A stretch of DNA of 64,000 bases, taken from Pezicula radicicola. Taxonomy: Eukaryota; Ascomycota; Leotiomycetes; Helotiales; Dermateaceae. The notes beneath the pieces are model-generated. The model saw nothing but the letters and a program-made list of their open reading frames with translations, was not told the origin of the DNA and did not search any database. Shown piece by piece: positions 1-13,230 of this stretch (position 1 is its first letter; each line of letters begins with the position of its first letter). The position numbers were made by a program, and so were the translations under genes. Where the stretch lies: contig PDUO01000051.1 in NCBI GenBank assembly GCA_003008705.1, positions 125,198-189,197 of the forward strand, given 5' to 3'.

Positions 1-2756
1 CGAGAAATCCATACCCTCACCCGAAGGACCTGGAAGGTTACTTGCCGAGATCGGCTTGGGGTACTTGCCAGCATTGTTGAAGCCGTCGCCATGGGTGTCA
101 TGACCGGCTGGATATTCCTCCGCCTCGATACCGACCTTGCTGGTATTCGATCCAGGGAAGGCGCATTATACTCTGCGTCTGCCTTGCAGGGTTATCTAGT
201 CCTTCTATTTGAGACGTATAGACTAACTACAGACATTGAAGTGTTCGATCGCGAACGTAGTGAAGGTGTTGTCAGCGTGACTGGCTTTGTCTTCAGCCGG
301 AGAATGGCCCGGTTTTTAACGGAGGACCTACCAGTCCCCCTTGTGTACTCAGTCATATTATACTTTATGGCGGGCTTCCGTTCTAATCCAGGCCAATTTT
401 TCAATTTCTTTGCAGTAGTTCTTCTTCTGCAGTACATCGCTGTAAATATAGCCATTGTGTGCGTGGCCATTAGCCGCAATTTCTTAACAGCGTCTCTTAT
501 TGCGAACTTGGTCTTCACCTGGCAATCATTAAGCAGTGGGTTCTTTGTGAATGTCAAAAATCTCCCCATTTGGCTGCGATGGACAAAGTGGACTGGTTAT
601 GTGGTATGCGCTCTATACAACCAACCTGCTAGCCACACGCTAACATGTCCCAGCATTATGCTTTTGGGGCCCTCTGCTCGAATGAGTTCGCCGGGCAGTT
701 CTACGATTGTCCCAGTTCGAACGAACCAACTGCCGTTGCTTGTAAGGAATACACTGGCGCCTACATCCTGGCTCTGCTTGGCCTACCAGAGAACTGGATT
801 GTGAGGCCCATTTTGGCTTTGCTGGGTTTCGCAACTGCTTTTAACGTTCTCGCAGTACTTATCTTGCATTTGAAAGAAAAGGAAATGAAGATATCCCGAG
901 TCCAGATCACTGCTACTGGTGGTTCGGCTGGAAAATTGCAGATTACAGGACGACCTACCAACGAGGTCAGGACGGTAACAATCGGACTAGACAAATGTGC
1001 GCTGGATGTCGAGAAAAGAAGTTTCTCGAGGAAAAAAGTTAGAAAGGCCATTTTCAAGCCGATCTCAGCAACCTTTGAACCTGGAGTTTTAAATGTCATC
1101 ATGGGTCCTTCTGGGAGTGGGAAGACGTCTCTTCTTAATTTTATGGCTCAACGATTGAAAGGCACTCTAGGGACAACATATTGCTCATCTGGGAGGATGC
1201 TATTCAACGGATCCATCGCTTCAGAATCTATTATACGGTCGATATGCTCGTACGTGCCGCAAGACGATGATGGGTTGCTACCCTCCCTGACAGTTAGAGA
1301 GACGCTTCGCTTTGCCGCACTCCTTCGTCTTCCCTCTCGGATGAGTAAGGCGGAAAAGGAGAGAAGGGCAGAATCCATGCTACTCAAACTCGGCCTCAAA
1401 GACTGTGCAGATACTTTAATCGGCAGTGAATATATCAAAGGCATCAGCGGAGGTGAGAGGAGGCGGGTCACCATTGCCATACAAATCCTGACCGACCCTC
1501 GCATCCTGTTCCTAGATGAGCCAACTTCGGGACTCGACGCATTCACCTCCTCAACAATCATTGACGTCCTTGAAGGACTCGCAGAGGAGGGTCGAACCAT
1601 CATCTTTACTATTCATCAGTCACGCTCAGATCTGTTCAAACGGTTCGGGAGCGTACTTCTATTAGCCAGTGGCGGTGATATCGCTTATTCCGGTCCAACC
1701 TCAAATATGCTGCCCTACTTCGAATCACTAGGCTTCGCGTGCGCCGAGACCACCAATCCTGCCGACTTTGTTCTGGATCTCGTCACAGCCGATCTGCACA
1801 ACGCCGGCACCCTTATTTCCAGCCGGACTGCTGTCCCGTTGCAAGCATGTGTTGAGGATGACTCCCAGGTTTTAGCACTAGGTATGCTTGGGCGGGAAAG
1901 ATCCTCGTTCTGCACTGCCTTACCTATTCTCATTCATCGAGGCATCATCAACCTCCGTCGGCAACCAAATCTAGTCTCGGGCCGTATCTCTCAGCTCGTG
2001 GGTCTTGGAATTGTCGTCATGGCCTTCTGGACCCCCATTGGCAACGACTACTATTCAGTTCAATCGCGTATGGGCCACATCCTCCAGATAAGCTCATCGT
2101 ACTTTGTAGGCATGCTCAACTCAATTGCTATGTTTCCGTACGAGCGAGCCATTTTCTACAAGGAGGATGACGACAATACCTACCCACTCGAAGCATTCTT
2201 CCTCTACTACCTAGCGCTTGAGATCCCCATGGAGCTCATCGCCTCCATTCTTTTCTCGCTCCTGACAGTCATAGCGTGCGGGCTACCCAGAACCCCAGGC
2301 CTCTTCTTCCTCATGGCCTACAACGCTTTCTGCGTAGTTTCATGCGGCGAGAGCCTTGGTATCATATTCCTCACCATCTTGTCTCACACCGGCCTGGCTG
2401 TATCAATTATGAGCGTCGTGCTCGCCATTAGCATGCACCTCGGTGGTATCATCTCCCTCTCGGTCCCTGCCTTTCTACAGGCATTGAACTACGCCTCACC
2501 AGTCAAATGGCAGGTGGGCTCATTGGCCTCGTACAGTCTGCACAGCATCAATTTCACATGCACGGACTTTCAGCGGCTCCCAGATGGACACTGCCCAATC
2601 GAAGATGGACACCAAGTTTTAGCCTTGTATGGTTTAGACGTCAATACTAGAACATACACCATAGCTTTGAGTATAGTAACAGTGAGTTATAGGATTCTAG
2701 CATACCTAGTGCTAAAGGCTAGGAGGACATATTGGAAGGATTTTTTTAAAAGATAA
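1..2756 (+). CDS. Full-size ABCG-type ABC transporter, C-terminal part (5' end outside window)
   Basis: Membrane ATP-driven exporter of the fungal ABCG class. The reading frame is open from base 1 (residues RTWKV, then IRSREGALY, FFVNVKNLP), which is the first transmembrane domain. A 50-bp intron (604-653, GTATGC...CCCAG with a GCTAAC branch site) joins it to the frame that runs to 2756. After the linker comes a second nucleotide-binding domain: Walker A GPSGSGKT (about 1104-1127), signature ISGGERRR (about 1443), Walker B ILFLDEPTSGLD (about 1504) and switch histidine TIHQS (about 1611). A second ABC2 membrane domain follows (FPYERAIFYKE, about 2133 on) and the protein ends WKDFFKR. The order TMD-NBD-TMD implies a missing upstream NBD, so this is a full-size protein of forward layout, like yeast Yol075c-type transporters. 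Substrate unknown. No lesion is seen in the visible part. Confidence 0.9.
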
Positions 2757-4175
2757 TTTAATAATCTAGCATCACTGAAATAGCGACTAGAATAGCAGCT
2801 AGAATAGTAATTGTAATAATGAGCATAATAAGAGGCAAAGTATTAGTACAATATAATATACTAATACATATAACCACTTAGCTTAGACAACAACTATTTA
2901 CATCGTATATAGCACTTATATCTTTAGATACCTAAAGGGAGTTATTCTAGCTAAACGTGAAGTTCGTTTAATCTCCTTGGCAATCGTATATCGACTGGCT
3001 TAGAATATGGTTCTGAAGATGAAATGCTAGCCTTCAAGTCTAGGGCTAGAAAGATTTCATTAGTTAGAGATATACCCTAAGCAGCCAATTATATACGATA
3101 TACAGAGGATGTTACAGTGGCGGAGGTGGTGGTTATGGTCGTGGATAGATTAGTAGTTGAAGTGGAGAGCTTTTGAGACCATTTTATTGCTGGAAACAGT
3201 GTATTAAATTGCTTGTCCTACTACACCGGCCTTCCCATAACCCCTATTTAGCGGCGTCTATTTCTTGGAAGACGGAGCCATCTTATCTAGCCCAAACTTC
3301 TTTGAAAACGCCGATGTATATGCCTAATGGATACCTAGAATTTCCACTAGCCAAACCATGAATGCTCCGCCCCCACACCAGATCTCCTTTGGAAGACCCA
3401 TGGGTCTTCTATTCGGCTTGTGGGCACCTATGGGCGCCCATTCCGCTGTCTAGGCACAATTATTGATGTTTTGGGACTTGTCAATTTGGGACTTCCCAGC
3501 CTTGTAGGCCGATCTCGCTCTGAGTCGAAGAATGTAGTTGAAGCTGAGAGGTGGGGAAGGTGCAGTGCTGGACTGAGCGACAGAAGGGATTGGAGGATTA
3601 GCGTTGTCGGTAGTGGATGCTAGCGAGACCGTAGTAGGACTAGAGAGAGTCAAGAGCTGTGATGTTACTGTGGCATCTGACCACGAGTATGCCACGTCTC
3701 CAGAAGCTTCTGCCTGACAAGGGCAAGGAAATCAAAGTAAGAAACTATAGCCTAACATGGTTGAATAGGGCTGATAATTATAAGGTTTTGGTTTATCACC
3801 AGACGATTGAAAAACGCTTAGTTGAGCCTTATACAGCGCTCCTAGTAGTCTAGACTACTACGAGAGCGGAATCCTGGTGCAGTATATCCCGTGCGCCCAA
3901 TTTCTATTAGCAGCTGAGGCGTCATTGCAGCTTCGCTTAGTCTTAACAGATGGAACAAGCCAAAATCTGGAGCCGAACAAAGGCGTCAGCTTAAATGAAC
4001 TATTGGATGAAAAACCCTCGCAAAAACGGAAGAATTCACACATGGCAAATATTTTAGTGTCTAGAACCAAGCACCCGGATGGTAAAAACCTTAAATCAAT
4101 AACATCGTACGATAATTAGTTTGAAGATAAATCGGCACTAACCGCAAATATACAATCTCACTTGCCGCCCCCTGT
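2757..4175. other. Intergenic stretch with no supportable gene
   Basis: About 1.4 kb of mixed composition. Short open frames exist on both strands (for example 3173-3361 +, 3450-3695 - and 3877-4119 +), but none shows a recognisable motif or a plausible exon structure. Part may be the eroded 5' end of the transcription-factor relic that follows; no CX2C zinc-cluster motif was found here. Confidence 0.5.
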
Positions 4176-5880
4176 ATGTTAACTTCTCTATACGGAGGTA
4201 CTTGGACGCGAGAATACCTTTCTTCTATCACTTTCTCCATGTCTCAAAGTAGTGTAACGTTGAGGAAGCTGACTCGTACTTTCAGAATAAATTTGTACTT
4301 CACCAACATGACTTTTTCGTCTCTCTTCCATCAGCCATCATTTGGGGCAAAGATCAGGAATCTCAAATCTTCAACATGTCTCAATGCACTCCTGGCATCA
4401 ATATTCTCGTACCCGCACGATTCGAGACTGTGGCCTGGACGCAAACAGGAACCTAGGACTTAAATTAATTTTACGGCTGAGATACCGAAACCAGCACGTT
4501 TTCACACATTAGCACTGGGCTTCATTGAGGATGCTTTAACAGAATGTGGCGATGAAGCCACATCACTCCCTCTTTTGCAAGCCCCGATACTGACCACTTT
4601 CTACCAACTATCTCGAGTGTACGTGGAAAGGCTTGGAGATATCTAGCCAATTGTATCAGAATAGCCTATGAAAAAAAAAATCTGCATCTGGTTGACTCCG
4701 GGACACCAAAGGAAGTGCCAAGTAATAAGGCCGATATCTTGAGATGGTGTTTTGACGAGGAACGACGGAGCTGGTGGGCGATCTGGGAGATGGACGTGTT
4801 TGCTAGTACAATTAGATGATGCCCTACCAGCATAGACTGGATACAAAACAAGACTTTTCTTCCGGTGGACGATTCTTTCTGGTTTGACCGACGCTATCAT
4901 CCCAGTTGCTTACTGGAACAAAATCCAACGAGTCGCTGGAAGGTTCATCCAGGAAATTCGCAACGAGAGCCCTCAAGCTTGGTTCGTTGTCGTGAACTCT
5001 CTGATGCGAGATGCCTAGGTTCTGTCAAACCCTAAAGCAGTCGTTCACCACAGAATACGTCCAGGATCGAGCGAATCGACATCTGGCGGGGGTTCTGGTG
5101 CAAAGAAAACCTCTCATGCCATCTCGGAAAACCTGACCATTATCGAACACACCTTACCAGCGCTGCTGCATGCTTGCTTTGCCGGAATCTTTACAGTGGC
5201 ATGGGGAGCATCTAGATTTCAAGTCGGAAGATCCAGCCACTGGTCAAGACCTGAGACGCGTGTACACGACAAGATACGAAATATATCTTATGGCTTAGCT
5301 GACGAAGTTCATGATTTACAGCCAGTACGCCTTTGGGTAATATGGCTCACCGAAAGGTGATGGAAACAAGACACAGAAGTGGGAAACGAAGTTCCGGGGC
5401 CCATTGCGAGAAGAGCAAGGTTTGGGCCATTATCTTGAAGCAGCTGATAACATACTGGCAATAACAAACACGAAGCAACGATCGAGCAAGGCATCGGGCA
5501 CAATCATTGACTCCGAGATACGAGAAAACGAGAAAACGTCTACGAATAATATAACCACGAGTAACTTCCAGCCGCTGGGTCAGCAGCATAGCAACACGCG
5601 GCCGGGGACGAACGAAAACTCCTACCTACCCGACACTGCCAATCAAATACACACTCTCGGCAATGATAGTCAGCCCGGTATTTTTCAGGGTCAGAGTACC
5701 AGCAATACCACACAGAGTTTTGATATGGACATGATGGGTCAATCTGAGAGTTCTGGGAGTGCCGATTTCGATACTTTCTGGGATAGAATCGGGGATGGGA
5801 TAGAACTTGATTTTAAGACAATGAAGCCAGATCGACCGTTTAGTCTCAACGAGTTGGTGTTTGATTTCTACGCTAAGTGA
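4176..5880 (+). pseudogene. Relic of a fungal-specific (Zn2Cys6-type) transcription factor
   Basis: Segments in different frames read as the middle homology domain of fungal regulators: TNMTFSSLFHQPSF (about 4308), HTLALGFIEDALTECG (about 4504), RGKAWRYLANCIRIAYE (from 4622), CFDEERRSWWAIWEMDVF (about 4754) and a C-terminal low-complexity tail rich in Q/S/N (5404-5880, ending SLNELVFDFYAK). The frame from 4622 is interrupted by TGA at 4817-4819, where a CGA arginine is expected (C to T), and the neighbouring segments need frame changes. No zinc-cluster DNA-binding domain was found upstream. I infer an inactive gene. The 158-residue tail ORF could still be transcribed but is unlikely to work alone. 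Confidence 0.7.
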
Positions 5881-5973
5881 ATCAATCCCAGAGACGAACC
5901 ATCGCCCCGGTGGTCATACCAAATGGACGGGCTATAACTATGTATCAAAAGGACTTGTGTTATGTATCAGTTT

Positions 5974-6195
5974 CTAATTAGGATATGGACCCAGCAGTAC
6001 AACCCATTCGTTATAGACACAGGTATCCAATATATTGATCATAACTTCCATCAACTTCTTCTGCGCCCTGCCGTCCAGCTCCAACATCTCTGACGATCTC
6101 CATGCCACGAATCTATCGGGTTTGATAAGCATGCATCCAAACTCCTCAACGCCTCTTAGTTCCTCCCAGACAAAATATTGTAGTCTTGGCCAAAC
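5974..6195 (-). pseudogene. C-terminal relic of a class A FAD monooxygenase (phenol-hydroxylase-like)
   Basis: Reading the minus strand from about 6195 gives SIGFGQDY, a one-base frame change, then YFVWEELRGVEEFGC, then MLIKPDRFVAWRSSEM, ending NEWVVLLGPYPN with a stop at 5974-5976. The GQDY...RPDR(F/Y)VAWR pattern is the C-terminal thioredoxin-like end of aromatic-ring FAD monooxygenases. The FAD and substrate domains are missing: the sequence upstream on this strand is the neighbouring sugar transporter relic. A truncated, frameshifted remnant. Confidence 0.65.
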
Positions 6196-6299
6196 CCAAT
6201 AGAATAGACATTGATGGGAATCCCCCTCGCTCGCTAAAACCCCTTTGGGAACGAGAGTTACCCAAGTTCTCGACTTATGGGCGACGTACGAGTCTGATT

Positions 6300-6928
6300 T
6301 TTCTCAACCCAATACATTATTCGATCTGGGGCCAACGCCAAATCCATCACAGGTGGCATCCTGGGAGGGTAAATTATATGCATGGCTACTATTCAAATAA
6401 TTTGTTGACGTTTCTATAGGTTTCTAGTTGGCGGCCTCGTAGGCGCAGTTATTCAAGCACCAAACTCGCAGCGATATGGACGACGAGCAGCGACTGGCGT
6501 AGGGGCTGTCTTGCTGGCACTTTCAGGCGCTCTACAAGCAGCGAACTATCATATCGCGATGTTTATCACCTTCCGTATCGTGTGCGGAATTAGTGCTGGC
6601 GTTGTTCTCACGAATGTACCAGTCTACATGAGCGAAATATCATCACCACATACTCGGGAGATGTTGGTGGACAGTCACGCTATCACTATTGTTTACGCAT
6701 ATGCCATATCCAGCTGCCTTGCTTTAAGCTTTCATTTCGTCGAAAGACCGTATCCTTAGCCCCTGCAATTCATTATACTTTACTTTTTCAGTATAGCACT
6801 CCTAGAATCATTGTTCTTCATTCCAGAGTCTCCTCAATGGCTTGCCGAGCAAGAATAATACGAAGAGGCATGGAAAGTCCTTGATCGACTTCATAAGAAC
6901 AAGAACATTTGTTACTGACATGACCTAT
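6300..6928 (+). pseudogene. MFS sugar transporter, 5' half, split by the retrotransposon
   Basis: Plus-strand exons encode the N-terminal half of a hexose-type transporter. ANAKSITGGILGG lies before a 51-bp intron (6369-6419), followed by FLVGGLVGAVIQAP, SQRYGRR, FRIVCGISAGVVLTNVPVYMSE and FFIPESPQWLAEQE. The last block is the PESP signature before the central loop. In-frame stops lie at 6757-6759 (TAG, at a position compatible with TGG) and 6856-6858 (TAA). The coding sequence then runs into the LTR element exactly after CCTAT (6924-6928) and resumes at 19211. The start codon is not clear. This is a broken copy of a plasma-membrane sugar transporter. Confidence 0.85.
6924..6928. repeat. Left target-site duplication CCTAT of the outer element
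   Basis: Five bases directly before the left LTR. The same CCTAT follows the right LTR at 19211-19215. A 5-bp duplication is normal for LTR retrotransposon integration. Confidence 0.9.
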
Positions 6929-7244
6929 TATAAACCCTTGATCACATTAAATATATTAGATATAGTAGAATTACAGAAGGCGGTAAAAATCATAAATAAA
7001 GGCTTAATTGCTTGCCCCTATTAGGTAGGAGGCAAGTTAGGTTTATATATTAAAGGATTAGCCCCTAGAATAGGTCTAAATCTATATAAAATAAGGCTAT
7101 TAAGGTACTATACCCTTTGTCTAAAAATTATATTATAATAGTCTAGAATAGACTAAATTAAATAGTTAGTATAAAGGGATCTATAGGTATTATAATTACT
7201 AGAAATAAAGATATATAATAATAATATATAATTATAGACTAATA
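6929..7244 (-). repeat. LTR of the copia element (3' LTR in element orientation)
   Basis: 316 bp, starting TATAAACCC and ending GACTAATA on the plus strand. Compared with the other LTR the terminal TG and CA have become TA, as RIP would do. The outer 200 bp keep more C and G (for example CTTGCCCCTATTAGG) than the inner end. Confidence 0.9.
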
Positions 7245-8279
7245 TACCTTCTTAGACTTTATATAAAAAGACTATAAGAAGGAGAGATATAAGATAGTTT
7301 AAATAAGAGATTTTAAGATAATTTTAATATAAAAAATAAAAGTATATAATAAAATTAATATAAAATTAATAGTAATTTAATAAATTTTAAGTTTATTTTT
7401 TTTTTTTTTTTTTAATTTAATTAAAATTAATTAAAATTATAAAAAAATAATAATAATTAAATTTAAAAAATACTATTATTAAATTAAATTAAATACTATA
7501 TATTTATTAAACCTAGTTAATAGATAAAATTAAAGTACTTCTAGATTAAAAGAAGTTTAATTAATCTATTAACTAATATCTTTATTATAAGAATCTACTT
7601 TATATAAATATAGTCTTTTTAAACTTCTTAATATAATTATATATAATAGATATTAATATACTTAAGTTTAGTTTTAAGCTTTAGAGTATTAGATTAAAAA
7701 AGTTAAAAAGTTTAAAGATTATTATAAAATAATATTAAAGTATTAAAGAGTTTAAAACTAATAGTTTTAAAGAATTATATTTATTAAAGAAACTTATATA
7801 TAACTAAAGATAAAGTTATAAATTTAACTTTAGTATTAGATATTATTATTAATTTTTAAAGTATTACTTTCTAATAAACTAAACCTTTAAATAGCTTTTT
7901 AAAAAAGTCTTATAAGTTATATTATATTAATTTATTATTTATAAATATTATATTATTAAATAAATTAAATACTCTTATTATTAACTTTAGTTTCTTATTA
8001 TTAAAGAGAATAACTTAGTATTATATATATTATAAGTATTCTAAGAGTTAATTAATTACTTTTATATAAAGATTAAAAAGGTTAGTAAGAAAATAAGAGA
8101 GTTTTAAAACTAAGTATATAATATCTAGTTATATTTTAATAATACTAAAATTACTACTTTTAACTTTTTATTAATATTTATAAATAATTTTAAATAAAGT
8201 TTTATTATTATTAGAAAGATAATTATAAATAAAGATAAGAGTTATTAGTACTTTTTCTAAAGTATTTATATTAAATTTT

Positions 8280-8490
8280 ACTATTAGTTTCTTATAGTAG
8301 GTATTTTAAACTAACTAGAGTTTCTTTTTAGATTTATTATATATAACTTTAATTTTAATAAAATAATTAATATCTTTAAGTTTATATATATTAAATTTAT
8401 TTAAAAGTTTTAATTTAAATTCTTATATTTTAATTTAATTATACTTATAGTATATAAATAGAATATTATTTATATAAAAGAAGATATTAA
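8280..8490 (-). pseudogene. Copia reverse-transcriptase core relic
   Basis: Minus-strand translation of this stretch gives FFYINNILFIYYKYN, stops, EFKLKLLNKFNIYKLKDI and NYFIKIKVI. Converting N to D at the catalytic pair restores the copia YVDD-IL motif (8456-8476), with the usual downstream F-hydrophobic-LGI block. Reading is interrupted by stops where Q or W codons are expected. Confidence 0.75.
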
Positions 8491-10441
8491 TTTATTTATT
8501 TATAAATAAATAATTAATATTAAAAACTTAATAAACTCTAAGTTCTTTAAGTATATTAGTAAAAAGATAATACTAATAGTAGAGAGAGATTTTAAATTTA
8601 TATAAAGCTATTTATATTATAAGGAATAGTATTAATAGTAGTTATAATAGATTAGTTAATTATTTAATTTTAAATTTTAATATTAATAACTAATTTTTAG
8701 ATAATTTAAAATCTTCTAGAAATTAACTTAGAATTAGTTTAAAAAGTTTAATATTAATAAAGATATTAATAGTATTATATTATTTAATTTCTAAGTTAAA
8801 AGAAGTAATAATTATATATATANCTTAAAATATTTATATAACTAATATAATAATATATATTTCTTTATTTATATTTTATAAATTCTTATATATATAGAGT
8901 CTTACTTTATAGTTAGTAAAGAAGTTATTAATATTAAATTTATATTTAAAAACCTATATAAAAGATAATAGTTTTAGATTTAGGTTAGAGTTATTAGCTT
9001 TTATATAATAAGTAATAAATTTATTTAAAGTTATATACTAAAATATTTCTTTATCTATTAGAGTAATAAACTCCTTTTTACTAATTTTAATAAAGCTTTA
9101 TATATAAGAGTATTTAAATATATACTTTTATATCTTTAGTTTAAGTAGAAGCTAGTTTTAATAAAATTATATTATATTTAAAACTAACTTTTATACTATT
9201 ATAAAAGTTAAATAAAAGCTTAAAAGCTTATTTATATAAGTTAATTAAGTAGTATAAACTTATTTATAATTTCTTTTTTCTTATAATATATACTCTTTAT
9301 TAATATTAATATTAATATCTTTATTTTAAATAATATAATTAATTTTAATATATAGTTATATAAGATTTTATAAGTATCTAAGGTAATATTTTAGAGACTT
9401 TAGAACTAGATTAAAAAGATTATTTAAGTTTTTAAATTTATTTAAAATATTTAGAGTTCTTAAGAGCTTAAATAAGAGTAAGAATAAAATAAAATTATTA
9501 TTATTATAAGTATATAGTTTTAATAATACTATTATTCTTAGTATTAAGAGTTATTTATTTAAGTATTTAAAATTATTTAATTCTAGTATTAAACTTAAAT
9601 CTATAAGTTTTAACTAGCTTACTTTAGTAATACTAGCTTTATTTAAAATAACTTTAATTAATAAGTTTTCTTTAATTTAAAACTATTTAATAAATATATT
9701 ATTAATTTAGTTTTAAATACTATTATCTTAAAGTAATATAATTAATTTAATAAGTTTTAAGGTTTCTTTTTATAAGAGAATTATATTATTAATTTAATCT
9801 AATAAGTATATAATACTATTATTAAATAAAATATCTTTTAATTAAAATACTTTATTTAATTTTAAAGTTTATATAATTAAAATATTAATAGATTTCTATT
9901 TTATAAGCTAACTAATTATAGTTCTTAGTTTAAACTTTATATTTAAAGAGATATTATTTTATAAAATATATATATAATAATTAAATAAGTATAAATAAAC
10001 TAGTAATAGTTTTTAACTAATTATTATTTTAAATAATAACTTTTAGTTAAGTCTTTTAATTAGAGTTTAGTTTAAAATATATATAGTAACTTTAGTATAT
10101 AATAGTTATAAGAAATAAGAGAGATTAATTAAGATTTAAAAGCTTTATAATTTAATTATAAGTATCTTACTAGTATATTTACTAGTACTATTCTATACTA
10201 GGGTATCTAGTATAGTTCTTTCTTTAGTAATTCTAGTTTTAATTAGAAATGTTTTATAGTTAGTATTATAAGTTAAAGTTAATATTCTTTCTTTATTTAA
10301 ATAAAGAAATTAAACCTTAGTTTATTAATATATTTTTATTATATTATAAAACTCTTTAAGAGTTTAAAAGATATTAGATTTATAATAAATAATAAAAACT
10401 ATATATATACTAGTTTATTTATAATAGAAATAAAAGATATA

Positions 10442-10446
10442 ATAAT
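10442..10446. repeat. Left target-site duplication ATAAT of the inner element
   Basis: ATAAT precedes the left inner LTR and also follows the right inner LTR at 16572-16576. In such AT-rich sequence a chance match is easier, but it agrees with LTR ends fixed independently by their terminal inverted repeats. Confidence 0.75.
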
Positions 10447-10660
10447 TATAATAACTTATACTTAGACTATAGTTATATAAGTTATAAGAGTAGAAAATAT
10501 ATAGAATTCTAAACTAAAGAGAGAAGAGAGCTTAAGTAAAGCTTAACTATATATATAAAGTAATATTATATAATAGTTCTTAGTAACTTTTAACTTAGAA
10601 TAATAATCTTTTATTTAATTAGATTACTTTAAGAATAAGTATATTATTAGAATTATTATA
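10447..10660 (-). repeat. LTR of the gypsy element (3' LTR in element orientation)
   Basis: 214 bp and nearly identical to 16358-16571. The differences visible by eye are mostly C/T and G/A changes. It starts TATAATAA and ends TTATTATA. Confidence 0.85.
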
Positions 10661-13019
10661 TTATCTCTTTCTTTTAAAAAAACTTATCTTTAAGTATATT
10701 TTTATAGGTTTATTATTATCTAATTTATTATAATTATTTATACTATTATTATAGTATTATATCTATTTAAAGAGTTATTATAGAGGTCTAAAGAGATTAG
10801 AGTTATTAAGATAGAACTTTTAAAGTATATAAGGATTATATTTTAAGTTAGATATAGAGTACTATTTAGGATCCTTATTAAAACTAGTTTATTAAATATA
10901 ATAGAGTAAATTATTATATAATTTCTTAACTATAAGGATCTTTTTAACTTCTTATTNATTATTATTTATAATAATAATACTTAATAACTTTTCTAGTTCT
11001 TAGTTAAATAATAGATTATTAATAACTTTATATAGCTTATTTAATAAGAATACTAGATAAATATTTATAGATTATAATAGATTAATTTTATAACTATTTC
11101 CTTTCTAAGCTAGTACTAGGTATAAGCTAGTTATTTAATAGTTTAACTTTTAACTAAGTCTTTATATCTTTTAGTTTTATATTATAATTTATACTTTATC
11201 TTTTACTTTCTAGTTTATTAGTTATTAGTATTAGTTTATATTATATTATTTCTTTTTTTATAAGACTTATAAAATCTCTTTTATCTTTTTTTAGGTATTA
11301 TATATTCTCTTTATAATATTTTAAACTTTTATAATATTTAAATATTCTTTTATTATTATTAGTTCTTTTAGTTAATTCTAATTAAAAGATATCTAAGGTA
11401 AATATTTATTAAATAGTTTAAAAGAGAATATTCTAAGGTTTTTATATAATAGAACTAGTTAGATATAATTTATAATTAAAAGTAATTCTAACTAGTTATC
11501 TTAGTAATAGCTTATATAAGATTAAAGTTATTAATTAATATACTAGTTTATAATTTTAGTCTATTTATTTATTTATATATAATAAGTAATTAAAAGTTTA
11601 ATCTTTATATTTAAGATTTTATAGAATTTATTCTAAAAGTTTAATATAAATTAAGATTCTTAGTTTAAAATAATTAATATTAGAGTACTCTTATACTAGT
11701 ATATATTTAAAATATATAATTAGATAAGTTCTTAAGTATTTATAGTTTTATAATATAATACTAATATAACTTATTTATTAAAGTAATTAATTATTATAAA
11801 GATATTATTAAAACTATACTTATCTTTTAAGAAGAATTTAAAGTTTATAATAATATATTACTAGAGTCTCTTAGGGATTAGTAATAGATTTAAAAAACTA
11901 AGGGTTTTATCTTAGAGATTATAAGATCTTTTATATATATAGTAGTTATTAATATATCTCTTTATATCTAAAACTATTCCTTTCTAATAGTACTATATAA
12001 TAAGAAGGGTTATTATCTTCTTTAGACTTAGGTATACTATTAATACTTAGTTATAAGATTTTTAAATTAAATATATTCTTAGAGAGAAAGATTAATTTAA
12101 TCTACTAAGTAAGGAATATAACTTATTTAATATTACTAAGTATCTTTTTTAAAATAATAATCTATTATCTATAGTTTAATTCTAATTATCTCTTTTAACT
12201 CTCTTTTCTTCTTTAGTAAGGATTAAACTATCTTTATTTATAAATAAGATTTAATTTATAATATTAATAAGGGACTTTATAAGGGTAAGGTCTTTAAATT
12301 CTTTAAATTTATATAAGGTTATATTATTTAATATCTATAAGTTAAGTTAATCTAGTATAAGTAATATCTAGATCTAGTACTTACTTTTAGTAATTTTCTA
12401 AGAACTAATATTTTATTCTTTATATATTAAAATATTAGTATATTTATTCTTTTTACTAAGTTAGTATATAATTATAAAAAAGAATTTAAATAAGAATTCT
12501 ACTTATTAGACTTATTATAAGTTTAATTACTTAGTTAATATAAAGTATTCTAAGATCTTATAATTTATAATAATTTAAATTTAATATAAGGATCTTATAG
12601 TTTTAACCTTCTAGTAAGAGAGAGATTTAATAATAGTTAGTATTTTCTTATTATATATCTAGTAGTTTAGTTCTACTAAGGTTATTATTTTTAAAAAGTA
12701 AACTACTAGATACTAATTATTATTAGATTATTTTTAAGATAATATACTAGTTATTACCTTATTAGAGGTATTAGTTTTAATTATAGTTTTAAGTTTAAGA
12801 TTATAATAATATAATATAAAAGTATTTATTAAAGTATCTTTTAATCTTTAAAAGATACTTTTATAGTTTTAATTAAAATTAAAAGAGATTTCTTTTCTAA
12901 TTAACTTAGTTAATAGTTTTATAACTAAACTATAGTCCTTAATAAATTATTAATAGAAATTATAAAAACTAAAAAAGGATTATATAGCTTTTATAGTTTA
13001 AGATATCTTTTAATCTTTT

Positions 13020-13230
13020 ATAATCTTTACTTTCTTAAAGTTAATCTTAATACTAGTTATACTAATAATAAATCTAAGGTATTTTATCTAGATTATATTA
13101 AACTTATATTTCTTAATATTAACTTAGAAACTAGTTTCTTATAGTTATTTAAGTACTTTATATATATATATTATATATTCTAAAAGATCTTTTAAATAAA
13201 TTAAAATATTATCTAAGTAGATAGTATAAA
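13020..13230 (-). pseudogene. Gypsy reverse-transcriptase core relic
   Basis: Minus-strand reading FNNFYTIYLDNILIYL with the catalytic aspartates partly changed to N and the following S to L, all explained by C-to-T/G-to-A changes. The typical EH..HV..VL helix follows in degenerate form. Confidence 0.75.

Noticed and set aside
91..804. Separate 237-aa membrane protein before the ABC transporter
   Set aside because: The frame is open from base 1 and joins the downstream frame through a consensus 50-bp intron (604-653), so it is the first transmembrane domain of the same transporter.
3450..3695. 81-aa minus-strand frame rich in S/T/P
   Set aside because: No motif, no upstream exon, low-complexity composition; not enough to call a gene.
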